Shown: positions 22,170 through 37,250, counted from the stretch's first letter. The stretch: 64,000 nt of DNA from Adiantum capillus-veneris (GCA_014529385.2 CM043958.1:123206317-123270316), one strand, 5' to 3'. Notes: a model not told the origin generated them from the sequence alone. Numbers and translations are program-made.

Positions 22170-23014
22170 GCAAAGCTCTCCATGCTAATAACAATCTACT
22201 CTAACAAGTGACCAAGGGTGGTCTGACATAGAACTGACATGCCAATGGATAGATCTGAGGACACACGCAACTGTGACTGCTACTAACACTGCCAATTGCT
22301 CCTGCACACGAGACCACTGATACAGCCTCGACATGTGCATCACCTCCAACATGCTCTGAGAGCATATATCTAGATGTGGATATAGATCTCGATCGAGGAA
22401 ATTGGCTACTGCATGGGCACAAAGCCCGTGAAGGGCTACCCTAAAGTGGTATTGAACCATTGAGATGAACTCCGAGCACCGCTCCTATTGACCAAGGAAA
22501 ATATTGGGCTCCTCCTCCTTTGCTAACTGTTAGCTGCACCAAAAACACCGGTGAGGGTGCTGCCTAAAAACGTTTGGCTGTCCCTCTTCTGTCCGCTGGG
22601 TGGCTGCCTGGCCTCAAAGGGCTGCCCCCTTGGGTGCCCAATGGAGGGCACCCCTGACTGGCACTGATCTGCAATGTGTAGAAGTAAACGCCCCCTAGCT
22701 GCCTATATAGGGCTTACAGCAGCCTGCCCGACCCACTCCTCTAGCCCCACGACCATAATAAATGGGGAAAATAGGGGAAGGGTGGAAAGTGGCACCATAT
22801 GTCCATAGGCTCAAGGGGGGAAAATACCTAGGGCACTAGGAGCATGCAAGGACATGGAACTGAGCCAAAACCCGAGCTAAACATGGCTAGACATGACCTC
22901 ATATGAGAGAACAACCTCACACTGGACAAGCTCAGCCACAAAACAACCCTCACTCCCTAATCTGCTCCTGGGAGATACCGGAGCTACCACCGGACGGGAA
23001 TATGAACTCTAACA
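21969..23014 (-). repeat. 3' LTR of the Copia-like element
   Basis: It matches 26430-27450 throughout, with scattered changes, and carries a (GA)n tract at about 22136-22164. On the minus strand it begins TGTTAGAGTTC. ORFs here are LTR sequence. Confidence 0.8.
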
Positions 23015-23027
23015 CCCCCTCTCAAAT
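23012..23027 (-). other. Polypurine tract of the Copia-like element
   Basis: On the minus strand TTTGAGAGGGGG runs directly into TGTTAGAG, the LTR start. Confidence 0.65.
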
Positions 23028-26000
23028 GCTGGACGAGAAACGGGTCCAAGGAGCTGGAGTGAGCAATCTAAAACTGTAAAGAGAGGGTTTTGTGGATGAG
23101 GATATCTGCTACAAACTCTGCCGTGGGAAAGTATCCTGCAGCAAATACGATCCAACTGCTACCCTCAAAAGACGCCTGTGAAGTATAATGTTGTCGGCTG
23201 AAAGTAAAGCCAAGTCTATCAAGAATATCCTCAAAGCGAACTGACTCACAAGTTGCACAACCAACATCTGCAAAAGGTACTGCTGCTGACCGCTCCAAGA
23301 GTATGTATACGAACTGAGGGTAAAAGGCATTAAAAACTGGTATCCGGATCATTTTCCAACTCTAAAGTACTCCACCCTCAAGAAAAGAGTCAAAAATCTG
23401 CACCGGCCGTCATATACCATATGCCAAAAATTACTCCAAGATGCGACGAAAGTCCAAGGAAAGGGAACAATCCGAGACTATTATGGAACTATATGTCCGA
23501 TGAGATGAGAAACCAAAGAGTTGCACCAACCACCATATAGAATGATGATCTGCAAACTAGAGCTGCACCAACCACCATATAGAATGATGATCATCGGAAC
23601 TGAGAGTGATACTGTAACTATCTATTTGGAACACCACTCGAGAGAATATCACCCCATTTTCAGAGTGAATCGGAAACAAACATCCAACAGAATGGAAGCA
23701 CACATCAATACTGAGACTGCAACTAACACGGCAAGATCAAAGGAAGATCCTACTCCCAAGCTCTGCAAGAGAAGAACAAGGTGTTGTAGAAAGCAACCAA
23801 ATAGACTGTCAATCCTATTTGTTGCACATGGAACCACTAGAATTGAAAATAATTAGTCCAAAGAAACCGACTCCCAAGCTGGCTCCATATCCCCCTCGGA
23901 AGGAAGAACACTCAAACCATGGATAATTGTCATAGCTCTCCAACAGTCTCTGCATGTGTAACTGGATCACCAAGGATAGGTGAATCCAAAAGGAAAAATG
24001 ATATTGATATTGATATACCTGTGGAACCTAGAACCAAATATGGGAGAAGCAAGAAGATTGTCTCCCCTCTTTGAAGAATGCCATGGGTAATTGTAACTGG
24101 TTCTAGTCCGAGAAAGACCACTATTCACCTATACACAAGGTAACATGCTGGTCTAAGGATAAGGGAAGTAGGTGTTTCCTATATGGTACAGTCTCCAAGG
24201 ATCAATATGGAAGACGAGGCATAGGAACTACTGCTCGGGTGCACTGTGAAGAGCAACCGTCACACCACAAATCCAAAAGACGAGGCAACCACCAAAATGG
24301 CTAAGGGAAAACATCCACCAATATAATAACTGCACTGTGGGCTCAAGCACACCATCCAAAACTGCAAGAAATGGGCAAGGGAAACCTAGGACTGAAAGAC
24401 ACCTTGCGTGGTACTCCGCTGAATGGAGCATTGGTAGTCGACTGAAGATAATGACCTAGAGGCCCCCTCTGAAAGAGAAGTATCCTCAAAAGTACGCTGT
24501 GAGGTAGCAAGTGGCTCAACCCACGTTGGAATAGAGCAAATATTGACACTGAAAGCTCAAGAGCTAAACTTGAGAACTCCCCCAAAGGTAGGAAGTCCCC
24601 CTCCCGCTCAATCCTGGGAAAAGAGAATAAGTACCACCAGAAAGAAATCTGAGACAACATGGAGTAGAACTTTTTTTCCTCTGAAAATGAATAGCAAAGC
24701 CTGAATCTCATGAAACTCGAGACTCACAGAGAATCATACCATCGGTAAACTTGGATTGTGAAGAATAGGAAGACCTGAAAGGTCGTCACCTGAGGATCAT
24801 GTTTGCCAAAGAAGCTATCGGGGTCCAAAAAGACCTAGCTACTCATGAAAATGACCCTGAGATCAAACCAAATGCCCGCCATATCTATGCATCTGCCAAG
24901 ATCAAACCGATTGGTACAATCCAATACAATATGCCAAACTGCATACAGACTCGGAATAGCACATATACTGCCACCAATGTTGTAACTTGCTTCCTTGAAA
25001 TCTTCATCAGAAAACTGTCCTTTGTACTTGTGCTGAAAAGAACATACCCACAACTGAATTGTGCAATCAACATCCGATACACAACATAAATCCAATACTC
25101 AAACGGAGAGTGAAGGAACCGGCTCGGGAACTAGCCTGTGAAGAACGCTAGGGCTGATTTGTAACATGCCAGAAAACTGGGCACAAAATTGCAAGGGAAG
25201 AACCTGCTATCTGCACACATGAAGAAGGGCTTCCCCCAAGGTTGGAGCTCTCCAAATGGATGTATGGAAGAAGAATCCAAATGTTCTTGACTGCGAGAGT
25301 AGGAACTAGATGTCCCCACTAGCTGTCGACGCCCTATGCAAACCTGTCATCCAAAGGACCTCGACAAATCTGCCGTCGATCATCAAGAAAAATTGCCCAT
25401 AAAGGGTTGTAAACTTGTCCCAAAACTAGTGTAGGTTAGTTGATAAGGATCTAAATTATCCCACAACTGATACTGACAAGCTCACAAGAGGACAAGGAAA
25501 TGAACAAATTTAAAGGGCCACACTACTACTGGGGAAAGGAGAAAACATGGAGAAAGGAAGGGCCCATACTCCAACATAACCTCCTTGTACTATTTTCATT
25601 GTTGGCTAAGGGTATAACACCACTTGCTCCACTTCTACAACTCATCCAAGGGAAGTCAGATGATCAAATAAGAAGTGGTTATGGAGGTAGAAGTCAAAGC
25701 CAACTCCAACACATGCACTGGAACATGTACCTGGACTGCTGCATACCGGATAAACAAGAGTCTATTGAAGCTGGAGCTGGAACTTCCATCCATAGCTGGA
25801 AAATAATAACCATGGAACATCCCCTGCTTCAGGTCGGGAAGAAATTCCCCTCTGTCATCCATAATCCACAATCTAGAACAAAAGTGCAACTGAATCATCA
25901 GCCTGCTACCCAAGTGATAGGAAGCTCCGTCGCGATAGTTACAAGAAAGACGTGCATTTGTAAAAGGCAAAGCAAATCGGCCAATCCATCTTCTCGAAGA

Positions 26001-26417
26001 AAACACAAGGATAGAAAGCGCCTCCAAAAGGGATGAAGAAGATCCTACTATTGTCCAAACACTTCTCTCTAAAGAAGAAGACAAAAATGAGTAGCTCCCC
26101 CTCTGGATCCAACAACCCATGCTTGCTCTCCTTGCTAGAAAGCACAGTAACATGACTCCATTTGGGATAACTCAGGCAATCTAGCACTGCTACACATCCT
26201 GGAGTCTTTAATGAGTTTCCCTCGGTGGAGAGAGGTTGGGATAATCAAGGGTAAAGGCGAGGAAGTTGTAGAAGAATATCCAAGGCCCCACCATACCCAA
26301 AGCTGCCCCAAAATTGGAGACAAAAAAAATAACAGCAAGTTTCTTCTCTCTTAATCATGTCCAAGACCACACCGGATCAGCCATATCTGAGCACTTAGGT
26401 GGTCATAACACCATAGA
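23028..26417 (-). other. Interior of the Copia-like element, degenerate
   Basis: Only short frames remain; apart from the RNase H-like end near 23068-23160 I recognise no domain. It may be a large non-autonomous derivative or simply decayed. Confidence 0.45.
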
Positions 26418-26429
26418 GCTCTGATACTA
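26418..26429 (-). other. Primer-binding site of the Copia-like element (tRNA-iMet type)
   Basis: On the minus strand TAGTATCAGAGC matches TGGTATCAGAGC at 11 of 12 positions and lies directly after the LTR end. Confidence 0.75.
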
Positions 26430-26591
26430 TGTCAAAGGTGGCAGCAAAAGATGCAATGAGGACAAGATCTGGCTCGTGATCCGATGAGTACCTCAACTCC
26501 GATCTAGAACACCTGCAATGCCAAACACATGAACAAGGCACACTTGTGGAGAAGAGAGATCATATAGGTATAATGAGACACAACATATAAG

Positions 26592-26632
<41 letters not shown>

Positions 26633-27450
26633 TGGGAAAGTCTCTCCATACTGATAACAATCTACTCATACAAGTGACCTAGGGTGGTCCGACATAAAAC
26701 TGACATGCCAATGGATAGACCCGAGGACACACACAACTGCGACTGCTACTGACACTGCCAATTGCTCTTGCACACGAGACCACTGATACGGCCTCGACAT
26801 GTGCATCACCTCCAACATGATCTGAGAGCATAGATCTGGTGCATCTCCTCCAGGCTAGATCTAGATCTTGATTGAGGAAACTGGCTACTGAATGGACACA
26901 AAGCATGTGAAGGGCTGCCCTAAAGTGGTATTGCACTGTTGAGATGAACGTTGAGCACCACTCTTACTACCCAAGGAAAACGTTGGGCTGCTCCTCCTTT
27001 GCTAACTTTCGACTGCACGAAAAACACCGGTGAGGGTGCTGCCTGGCCTCAAAGGGCTACCCCCTTGGGTGCCCAATGGAGGGTGCCCCTAACTGGGACT
27101 GATCTGCAATGTGTAGAAGTAAACACCCCCTCGCTGCTTATATAGGGCTTACAATAGCCTGCCCGACCCACTCCTCCAGCCCCACGACCATAATAAATGG
27201 GGGAAAATAGGGGAAGGGTGGAAAGTGGCACCATATGTCCATAGGGTCAAGGGGGAAAAATACCTAGGGCACTAGGAGCATGCAAGGACATGGAACTAAG
27301 CCAAAACCTGAGCTAAACATGGCTAGACATGACACGATATGAGAGAACAACCTCACACTGGCCGGACTCAACCACAAAATAGCCCTCACTCCCTAATCTT
27401 CTCCTGGGAGATACCAGAGCTACCACCAGACGGGAATATGAACTCTTATA
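26430..27450 (-). repeat. 5' LTR of the Copia-like element
   Basis: Starts TGTCAAAGG on the plus strand and matches 21969-23014. (GA)n lies at about 26594-26627. The outer end has changed from AACA to TATA. Confidence 0.8.
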
Positions 27451-27568
27451 GGTTTATATGCTTTAAGTAGACCACAAGGGCCTACTTGGTTGAGAATAAG
27501 CATGATCGCCAATAGGACTAAGGTGGTTACAGAGACTGAGTATTAACCATTGCAAGTGGGATCCATTC

Positions 27569-27648
<80 letters not shown>
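27451..27648. repeat. Repeat R copy 1 (right part) ending in (GA)n
   Basis: 27451-27572 matches 32402-32523 (GGTTTATATGCTTTA and on). A (GA)n tract of about 76 bp follows at 27573-27648. Confidence 0.8.
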
Positions 27649-27651
<3 letters not shown>

Positions 27652-29429
27652 GAACCAACCAACCTTGGCAATGAATTGATCGATTGATAGATTTACAATG
27701 GAGACAGTAGGTTGTATATATAGTCACCTAGCACTAGTTTGGTACGAAAAAGGACACCTAAGTGTCCCTTTTTAATGATTTTAAATAAAATGGTACATGG
27801 AATCTAGAAAACATGTCAAGGAATTCTTTTGCAAGCTTATGCATTTTTAGCCAAAATATGCATAAAAATTATAATCTCTCATTTTTGTACACAATCACTT
27901 TTGTACACAACTTCAAGTAACTACACTCATGAAAAGCACCTGCACAAAATTGCAGCCGATGTTTCACTTAAAGTTGTACACTCTAAGAAAAAATGAGCAA
28001 GGTGCATACAATAATCCATGGTAACTACTTATATATGTGCTCGGCATTTTTGCAACTGTTATGTAAAAAAACAATTCTTTGTAACTAAAATTAAATATAC
28101 AAATTTGTGTGAGTCAAATATGAAAACATTTGTGAATTTTATTACTGACCACATAAAACATTTGGTTCATCTAAATTTTCAATGTCTTATGTTGCATATA
28201 TACTAGATCTACAAATCTATTACTTAAGGAAATGCTACTTGATGGCTATGCAAGCCACATTTGCTTTATGTCGTATGAGATTGGGCACCCTCTTGTTGTA
28301 TGTGGTTAATTACAATTGGGATAGCTGGAATGGTTAATTATTGTGTTGTCTTTTTATTTTTACTAATGGTGAGTTGATGCTGTGTTTTCTTGACGGGCCT
28401 GACGGGAAAAAGAAAAAACCCGGTGGGCTAAATTGTATATAGCAAAACCTCTTCTAACTTTGGGATTTTGACTAGGAAAATCCTTGGGGAGTGCATCCGA
28501 GTGTCGGGTACATTAATTTCCTTGTGAATTGACCTAAGGTTATAGAGTCATAGGTCCCTTTTTTTGGATTGAACATGACTCTTAATACGGTACAACTTCT
28601 AAAAATATAAAAATCCTTCACCGAGAAAAAAGGTATGAAGCTAGAACAATTGAAAATTTGGAGAGTCGTGGTCATTTTGCAACGAAGCCATTGGTCCATA
28701 AAAGGACCGAAGTTGGTTTTAGAAGATGAGAATAACTAAATAACGAGTTGATAGTCAAGGATCAGATGCCCTATACTACTGTATTGGATATATAAAGATC
28801 CTTGAAGTTTTTCATTTTATACCACCATAGGATTGAACTGATATACATTTTCACTGCACAATGAGAGATATAATCCTTAATTGGGTAAAAATAGCTTTTA
28901 TATATTGAATTGGATGCATAAGGGGGTTACAAACCTTGATTGGGTACAAGTAGTCCTCAGTTGTGTAATTGTATTGAAGATTTCATTGCCTTGTTTTATG
29001 TATTGGTTTATATAGAGAGTGCATTATGTACTATGAAATATTGTTAGTGCATAATATAGCCAATCAGAGATATTATTGCTTTAGTTTGTGTTTTACAAAT
29101 GATTATCATTGTTTCAATGTAGAAGTTGATTATTCTTTCTAGCCTGTGAAAATAGATGTGTGTTATTGTTAGTAAATCACAGAGGATGTATAGCTGATCC
29201 TCATATTTATATTTGCGTTGACAAATTCATAACATTGTTGTATGCATAATGCCAAGTAAAGAGTGCATTGCAATGTGTTCGATATGTGGATTGACAAGAG
29301 TGCATTGTAAATTGCATACTATGTAGATTTGATTGCTTTCTTAGTGATCGTTTTTCTAATTTATATTGAAAAGAAGAGAAAGTGTTTTTAAAACTAAACA
29401 TCTAGTTCTTATGCCTTCAGTATTAAATT
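27649..29429. other. AT-rich sequence left of the hAT remnant
   Basis: No gene recognised. It contains the 120-bp repeat fragment 28265-28385 listed separately. Confidence 0.4.
28265..28385 (+). repeat. Fragment shared with 37113-37250 (LTR-like)
   Basis: TTGTTGTATGTGGTTAATTA and following bases match the sequence right after the gypsy element's polypurine-like tract. It may be a piece of the same LTR family. Confidence 0.55.
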
Positions 29430-31425
29430 GAAAGCAATGGAGCAAAAAAAGTTGGCACAAGTGGTACGAAGAAGGCAAAGAATAAAAAAGCCCCTGGAAA
29501 AGAGTGGGATTATGCTCACAACATACGTAGTCGATATATGGAGTGGCAATGTAAATTTTGCTACCATAAAATCTTGCGATGCCCCACATATTAGGGATCA
29601 TTTTTTGGGTAGCTCTACAAAGAATTGTAAGAAATGTAATCATCCTCAAGCACCTGCAATTGCAAAGCTTTTCAGAGAAGAGCTCACCTGAAAGAGTGGC
29701 AAGAGACAGCGGGTACACAAATCTGTTATGGATGCATGTCAAGAGCAGACAGAGTCAAATATCAACTCTCATAATCATGTGATGATACCAAATAACCTTG
29801 TAGAATAGCCTATGCAAAGAGAGGAAATGCCAAGCAGTGTTCCTTTTAAGTGTCATCATTGCATCAAAGCTTTCAAATGCATTTGCTAGAAGAAGCACAA
29901 ACTACACTCGCCAAAGCAATATTTTTCACTGGGAGTGCTCTTGTCATGGTAGAAAACAATCATTGGAAACATGCATGGAAGAAAATTGGTGCTCATTCGG
30001 CCCAGGATTTTCAGCCCCTTTGTATCACACGATATGAAATGACCTCTTGGACAAATGTTGCATCGAAGTTAAAGAACATGTTTCCAAAATAATACTTGGG
30101 GAATATATCATTTTCAGGATGCACAATTGTGAGTGATGGTTGGTCTAATGTTCAAAGAAACACACTGATCAATGTGATGCAGGTTTGTCCAAGGGGAGAA
30201 ATGTTCAGAAAAACGGTTGACAAATCTAGTGCAATTTAAAGTGGCAAATATATCTCTGAGATCTTGATTAAAGAAATCAGTGTTGGAAATGTCGTTCAAG
30301 TAGTCATGGACAATGCAAAGAACTGTAAAAATGCTAGCGAATTAATAAAAAAGAACTTTTCACACATTTTGGCCAATGGCTGCAATACCCACAATTTAAA
30401 CTTGGTACTAAAGGATTGGTATACTAGGAAGAGGAAACCACATGGTTCGCCAAAGTAATTGACACAGCACGACAAGTTGTGAAGTTCATCTTGAAATGAC
30501 AAAGAGTGCTCAATTTGTACAGGATGCTCATGTTAGTTATGTTAAAATTACCTACTAAAACCCGATTTTGCATGCACTTTTATACATTGGAATCACTCCT
30601 ACGTAATAAGTGCGTTGTGATTGACACTTTCAATTGCGCGTCCTTTGACGAATGGTAGCTTGAGCATACATAAAAAATGAAAGAGAAAATTACATGCTTA
30701 CGTGGATCTATAAAGAAGCTTGCTTGGTCGAGAAGTGTAATGGGTGCATAGCATGTAATGATGCCCATTATGTTCACGATTTGTATCCTTGATCAGAAGG
30801 CACCAAATATGGGTAAAGTGTGGATGACCTTGTGGTCAGTCCAACAAAGTATGGAAAATTGTGAGGAGTTAAAAGAGTTTGTATTAGAGAAAGAGTGGTG
30901 ACTACCATTCTTTGCTGCAAAATAACAAAGAATTTTGGCCAAGAATTTTCATGCAAGATGGAAGAGCGCTCATAGCCGAGTCATAGTGTAGCATAAATGC
31001 TCGATCCAGAGTATTGGAATTTAGATCTGATGTCCAATACGTTCTACTCCAATGTTCAAGATTGAATTGATTGCATATGAGGACATTTAGACTAAAAGAA
31101 GGCCCTTTTGAAAACGATTTTGTAATGTCAATGGTGCCAAAAGAGAAACCTACATAGAAGTGGTGGATGATGAACGGTGGAGACCATTACTCAACCTTAC
31201 ACCCTCTTACAATGAAAGTACTGGCGCAATGTGCAATAAACTCATGCTCGGAGAGTGCAAGTGTGTTCATAGCAAGATTCAAAAGATTCTTGGCAGATAG
31301 AGTGGAAAAGTTAGTGTATATGTTTTGCAATGGAAAGATATTGCATCACATCAAAAGTGTTGGCTACGAAGAGGAAATGCCAGTCTAGGTGTATGATTAT
31401 CAAAATGAAGACGAAGAAGAGTTCA
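29430..31425 (+). pseudogene. hAT transposase (BED finger, DUF659, dimerisation domain), decayed
   Basis: Fragments in all three frames keep the hAT order. A BED zinc finger (EWDYAHNIRSRYMEWQCKFC near 29500, continuing KNCKKC) is followed by the DUF659 catalytic region (TIVSDGWSNVQRNTLINVM near 30125, then VGNVVQVVMDNAKNCKNASE near 30290 and GCNTHNLNLVLKDW). A W/TRF motif follows (TKTRFCMHFYTLESLL near 30560), and last the C-terminal dimerisation part (HPLTMKVLAQCAINSCSESA, VEKLVYMFCNGKILHH near 31195-31345). hAT enzymes cut and paste DNA transposons using a DDE site. Multiple stops and frameshifts (about 29575, 30091, 30238, 30458, 30937) show it is dead. I could not place its terminal inverted repeats. 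Confidence 0.85.
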
Positions 31426-31854
31426 ATGTCGGTATATCTCAATGCACTATATAGACGAAATCGTGACAATAGATGTGGAAGTTGAATTACAAGAAAACCC
31501 ACAATACTCAAACTCAGAACAAGATAACAACTTCACATATTCAACATAGCTTGAGAGTAGAATGAAGATTGCAAATTTTCAAATTCAACAGCTTGTATTT
31601 AATGTGTTCTGATTGTATACAATGCTCCATAGAAGCGAAATTACAATATCTGCTACTATCAATGGTTGTGTTCAGAACCTGTATCTTTATTACTATATAG
31701 ATTTTTAATTGCACTAGGGATCTCTTGGAGAGCTTGCTTGAATTTATACTCATTTGCCATGCCAAACATATAATATATCCCTTGTGGAATATATTGTGAA
31801 CGAATTGCCAATCGGCTATTGTTGTACCAAGTAGTCTTAACTCCACAAAGTAGT
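31426..31854. other. Right flank of the hAT remnant
   Basis: AT-rich, no gene recognised. Confidence 0.4.
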
Positions 31855-33600
<1,746 letters not shown>

Positions 33601-34710
33601 ATGGCCGATCTTCCACAACCACCCACAGTTGCTAAACCGCTTGCAAACTTGCATAAATCACCTGCATATGAACGCATGCGAAGGGAAGAATTAGAAGATA
33701 AGCTGCTGCACGCTACCACACCGAATCTACACCTGCTCTAATAAAAATATATTAGCAGAAAAGCTTTCACATTAAAAGATTTTGATGGCACTAAAGATGT
33801 CAGCACAATACTCGCATGTATATATTTGGGTTAGCACTACAAATTGGTGTTGAAGTGGAAATTTTTGAACCCGACTCAACGTCAAAGGCCATTAATCTGA
33901 CACTCAATGCAGAGAAAAGAAAGGCAGACATCAACTTCACGTTTTACTAATACTAACCGTAATAATAAAATTTCTTCCTCTCCTAACTTTTACAGGAACA
34001 AAGACGAGTGTCATACCTTCATTAAGAGACACAAATTTGATAACTCTGATACCTCTTCTGAACCTCATGCAAGAACAACAATCCCATGCAGCAGAGGGGC
34101 AACCAAAATCCTTCCAACAATCAAGGCCCTAGTCAATCTTCCAACGGTAATAAAAAGGTGAAATGTTCCAAATGCTTCCAGTTTGGTCATTATGTAGATA
34201 AGTGTCCCCTACTAAGAGCAATGGTCATTCCAATGGCCAATCTAATGTAGTCGCATGCAACCACAACCAGAGACCATTCAAAAAGAACCACTCAAATGAT
34301 GCACAAATTAACCTCATCAAAGATGCTAATCTTGACGAGAATGAAGTTGAGGTCAATTCTGGTGAGGGCTATGATCCTAATCATGATGCCAATGATGATC
34401 ATTCTCCTAGATATTTCTATATCTTCACATACTCTTCTCAAAGTGAAAGGCACAATTAAAGATGAAGATATCACAATTCTTTTAGATGATGGTAGTAGCC
34501 ATGACTTCTTTTCTACACAATCGGCACAACAAATTTCTCTTTCACAACTCTTTTCACCTCACAAAGTCAAAACTCTTTTTAATGATCAACGTTTTTAACT
34601 ATAAAACTCAAGTCACTGTTGAAGTTTGCATTGGTGAATTTTCTCATACACGTACATTTATAGTTGCATCTTTGCATGGTATTGAACTAATTTTGGGGAT
34701 GCCTTTTTGA
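33601..34710 (+). pseudogene. Gag and protease remnants of the gypsy element
   Basis: ATG at 33601 starts MADLPQPPTVAKPLANLH, running to tandem stops at about 33739-33744. A zinc knuckle KCSKCFQFGHYVDKC lies near 34160-34215. The protease follows with ILLDDGSSHDFFSTQSAQ at about 34470 (D-[S/T]-G changed to D-D-G) and VASLHGIELILGMPF at about 34665. Stops and frameshifts are frequent. Confidence 0.7.
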
Positions 34711-34739
34711 CATGAATTTAACCCACCAAACAATTACAA

Positions 34740-36060
34740 AACATGCACTTTAACTCTCACTCATGAAAACAGAACCTATTCCATCCAAGAGACCCTAGAA
34801 AATAAAAAATTCCCACTACTCTCTCGTACTCAAGCTAAACGAGCAATTCAAAAGAAAGGAAAAACAAATCTAATGCATGTAAACCAACTTTGTGCTCAAA
34901 CCAAAACTCCTCAAGACTCTTCACATAATGAATTTCTCTCACAATTTAAACATGTTTCATGCATAATCTTCCGCTTGGAGCACCACAATCATGACTTAAA
35001 GACCATAAAATTGACATTATTCCGGGCAGTGAACCTCCTTGTAGAGCACCATACGTTAAACCCAACCGCACATAGAGAAGTACAAAATCAAATCACAAAC
35101 TTACTTGACTAAGGCCTTATTAGACCTATTAGTTCACCATATGGAGCTCCATTACTTATTGCTAAGAAATATAATGGAAAATTTTGTATGTGTATTGACT
35201 ACAAGGCTCTAAAAAAGCTTACCATTAAGAATAGATTTCCTTTTCCTAGAGTGGATGATTTGCTGGACAAACTCAAAGGGGCAAACATTTTTAACAAAAT
35301 AGACCTTAAATTGGGGTATCACCAAGTTAAAATGTTTGAAGAAGATGTCTATAAAACTGCATCTAGAACACAAATAGGACACTATCAATTTCTTGTCATG
35401 CCATTTGGTCTGACAAATGCACTAGCTACCTTCGCTTGTATGATGAACTGTATTTTCATTAACCATCAAGACTCTGTTATTGTATTTTTTAATGATATTC
35501 TTATGTTTAACAAATTTGTGCAAGAACATAGGGAGCATTTAACATGTGTCTTTGAACTTCTGTCTCACAGAACCACCTATACTTGAATCCTAAAAAGAGT
35601 TCATTTTTCCAATCGGAAATAGAATATTTGGGACATATTGTATTGGGTAAGGGAATACATGTAGACCTCAAAAATATTGAAGCTATACAATCATGGTCTA
35701 CACCCAAAAACCTATATGAGCGACATTCTTTCATTGGTCTATGCAGTTATTATAGGAAGTTTTTTTATAAGTTTGCTTATAAATTTCACTATTTGACTCT
35801 CTTGTTAAAGAAAAACACTCCATATGTATGGACTCACTTACAAGAAAGCTCATTCACTACACTAAAAAATGCTCTGACTAATGCACCTGTCTTACCTTTG
35901 CTTGATTTTGATCGACCATTCTTTGAAGTAGTCCCTGATGCTAGTGGAAAAGGTATCGATGTAGTTCTTATGCAAGATAACCATCCACTTGCATTTGAAA
36001 GTCATAAATTTAACCCGTCTGATCTAAATTTAGTACTTATGACAAAGAGTTGATTGCTTA
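34740..36060 (+). pseudogene. Reverse transcriptase and RNase H remnants of the gypsy element
   Basis: Near 35110 the frame reads LIRPISSPYGAPLLIAKK, then FCMCIDYKALKKLTIKNRFP, IFNKIDLKLGYHQVKMFEED and FLVMPFGLTNALATFACMMN, all RT landmarks. The catalytic Y-x-D-D box has become VFFNDILMF. The thumb and connection (SEIEYLGHIVLGKGIHVDLK) and the RNase H start (PFFEVVPDASGKGIDVVLMQ) follow after a frameshift near 35585. The enzyme would copy genomic RNA into DNA; the damaged active site and stops rule that out. Confidence 0.88.
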
Positions 36061-37020
36061 GTGCATGCTTTGAAAATTTGGAAGCACTATTTAATGGGTG
36101 TTGACTTGATAATTAAAACGGATCAGCAAAGTACACTTATTATGTCAACCCTTAATAGATGATAGACATATTACGTGGTCTACTTTTATTCAAATTTTTC
36201 AACCCAACATTTAGTATTACCAACCTGATAAAGAAAATATTGTGGCTGATACTTTGAGTCAAAGACTCTCTCTTAATAATCTATCAATTATTATGGGAAC
36301 TTCTTTGATTCTATGCCTGATACTTATGCACAATATGATGACTTTAAAACCACATCATTGCATATGCTTGAAAATTTACACACGTTTCTTGAATACACCA
36401 TACAAGAAAATTTGCTTTACTTGAAACAAAAATTGTGTGTCACAAAACCATTTTGTATTTTACTCATTGCAAAATACATAAACCACCTTATGTTGGACAT
36501 AGAGGTTTTGCTGCTACTTTTCAGAACTTATATCGTGTTTTTTATTGGTCTGCTATGAAAATTGATGTAAAACAATATGTTTCATCTTATCTAGTTTTCC
36601 AAAAGATTAAAGCAGCAACATGTAAGAAATTAGGTTTGTTACACCCTCTCGTCATTCTTGAATGATCTTGGGAACACATTTCTATGGACTTTGTTACTGG
36701 TTTCCCACTCACTGCTAACAAACATGATATGATTTGGACTGTTATTGATCGTTTTCTAAGAAACCATTCTTTATTCCATGCAAGGAAACCCTCATTGCAC
36801 ATAAAGCTGCAGTTCTCTTTTTACAAGCTATTATCCCTTACCATGATTTGCCAAAATTAGTCATATCCGATAGAGATTCCAAAATTTGTAGTGCTTTTTG
36901 GACTACAGCTTTTAGAAATCTTGGCACTACACGCACTGGCATGTATTATAATCGTTATCTTTTGACTTTTATAGGACACCCTAGAGAAGGTGTTAAGTAG
37001 ATGCGTGATTTTTTTCCAAA
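36061..37020 (+). pseudogene. RNase H end and integrase remnants of the gypsy element
   Basis: ENIVADTLSQR at about 36235 is the end of RNase H. The integrase zinc region follows (GHRGFAATFQNLYRVFYWSA, VSSYLVFQKIKAAT at about 36500-36620), then the start of the catalytic core (SWEHISMDFVTGFPLTA at about 36666-36720). The core fades after several frameshifts. No chromodomain is visible. Confidence 0.8.
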
Positions 37021-37112
37021 ACTTCCCAGATCTTCTCCTCATTTTTCATCACTCATGGTCAAGTTGATTCTCTATTGAGCAACTGAGGACAATTGTTATC
37101 CTTGGAGGGAGG

Positions 37113-37250
37113 GATATTATAAGATTGGTAACCCTCATGTTGTATGTGGTTCACTGCAATTGGGATAGCTGGCATGTAATGGTTAATTACTGTGCTATCT
37201 TTCTATTTTTACTAATGGTGAGTTAATGCTGTGTAGATTGGAATTTTGGG
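37113..37250 (+). repeat. LTR-like start after the gypsy purine tract
   Basis: ATAAGATTGGTAACCCTCAT follows the purine tract, and the next ~120 bp match 28265-28385. The full LTR extent is unclear because a SINE lies further right. Confidence 0.5.

Larger units (their letters stand above)
21969..27450 (-). mobile_element. Copia-like LTR retrotransposon, minus strand, mostly non-coding
   Basis: LTRs at 21969-23014 and 26430-27450 are about 1.03 kb and clearly homologous. On the minus strand the primer-binding site next to the right LTR is close to TGGTATCAGAGC (initiator tRNA-Met), and a polypurine tract precedes TGTTAGAGTTCATATT of the left LTR. The insertion splits repeat R: copy 2 has the joined sequence GACATGGTTTATATGC, an empty site. 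The ~3.4-kb interior lacks a convincing Gag-Pol. A short stretch near 23068-23160 (TAEFVADILIHKTLSL) resembles the end of Copia RNase H (ADI.TK.L). Confidence 0.75.
33601..37090 (+). mobile_element. Ty3/gypsy retrotransposon, decayed
   Basis: Gag, protease, RT, RNase H and integrase remnants follow in Ty3/gypsy order on the plus strand. A purine tract (CTTGGAGGGAGGGA, about 37100-37113) follows the integrase and is followed by an LTR-like segment. No element of this window that lacks polymerase resembles it closely enough to name it as their helper. Confidence 0.8.

Noticed and set aside
22185-22460. Minus-strand frames inside the Copia-like LTR as genes
   Set aside because: They fall wholly within LTR sequence repeated at 26430-27450 and are not kept open in both copies.
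25656-26153. 165-codon minus-strand frame as Copia Gag or protease
   Set aside because: No Gag, knuckle or D-T/S-G motif can be seen; position alone does not support it.
33601-37090. The gypsy element as an active helper for the Gag-only elements
   Set aside because: Its Y-x-D-D box and protease D-T/S-G are changed and it has many stops, so this copy cannot supply enzymes.
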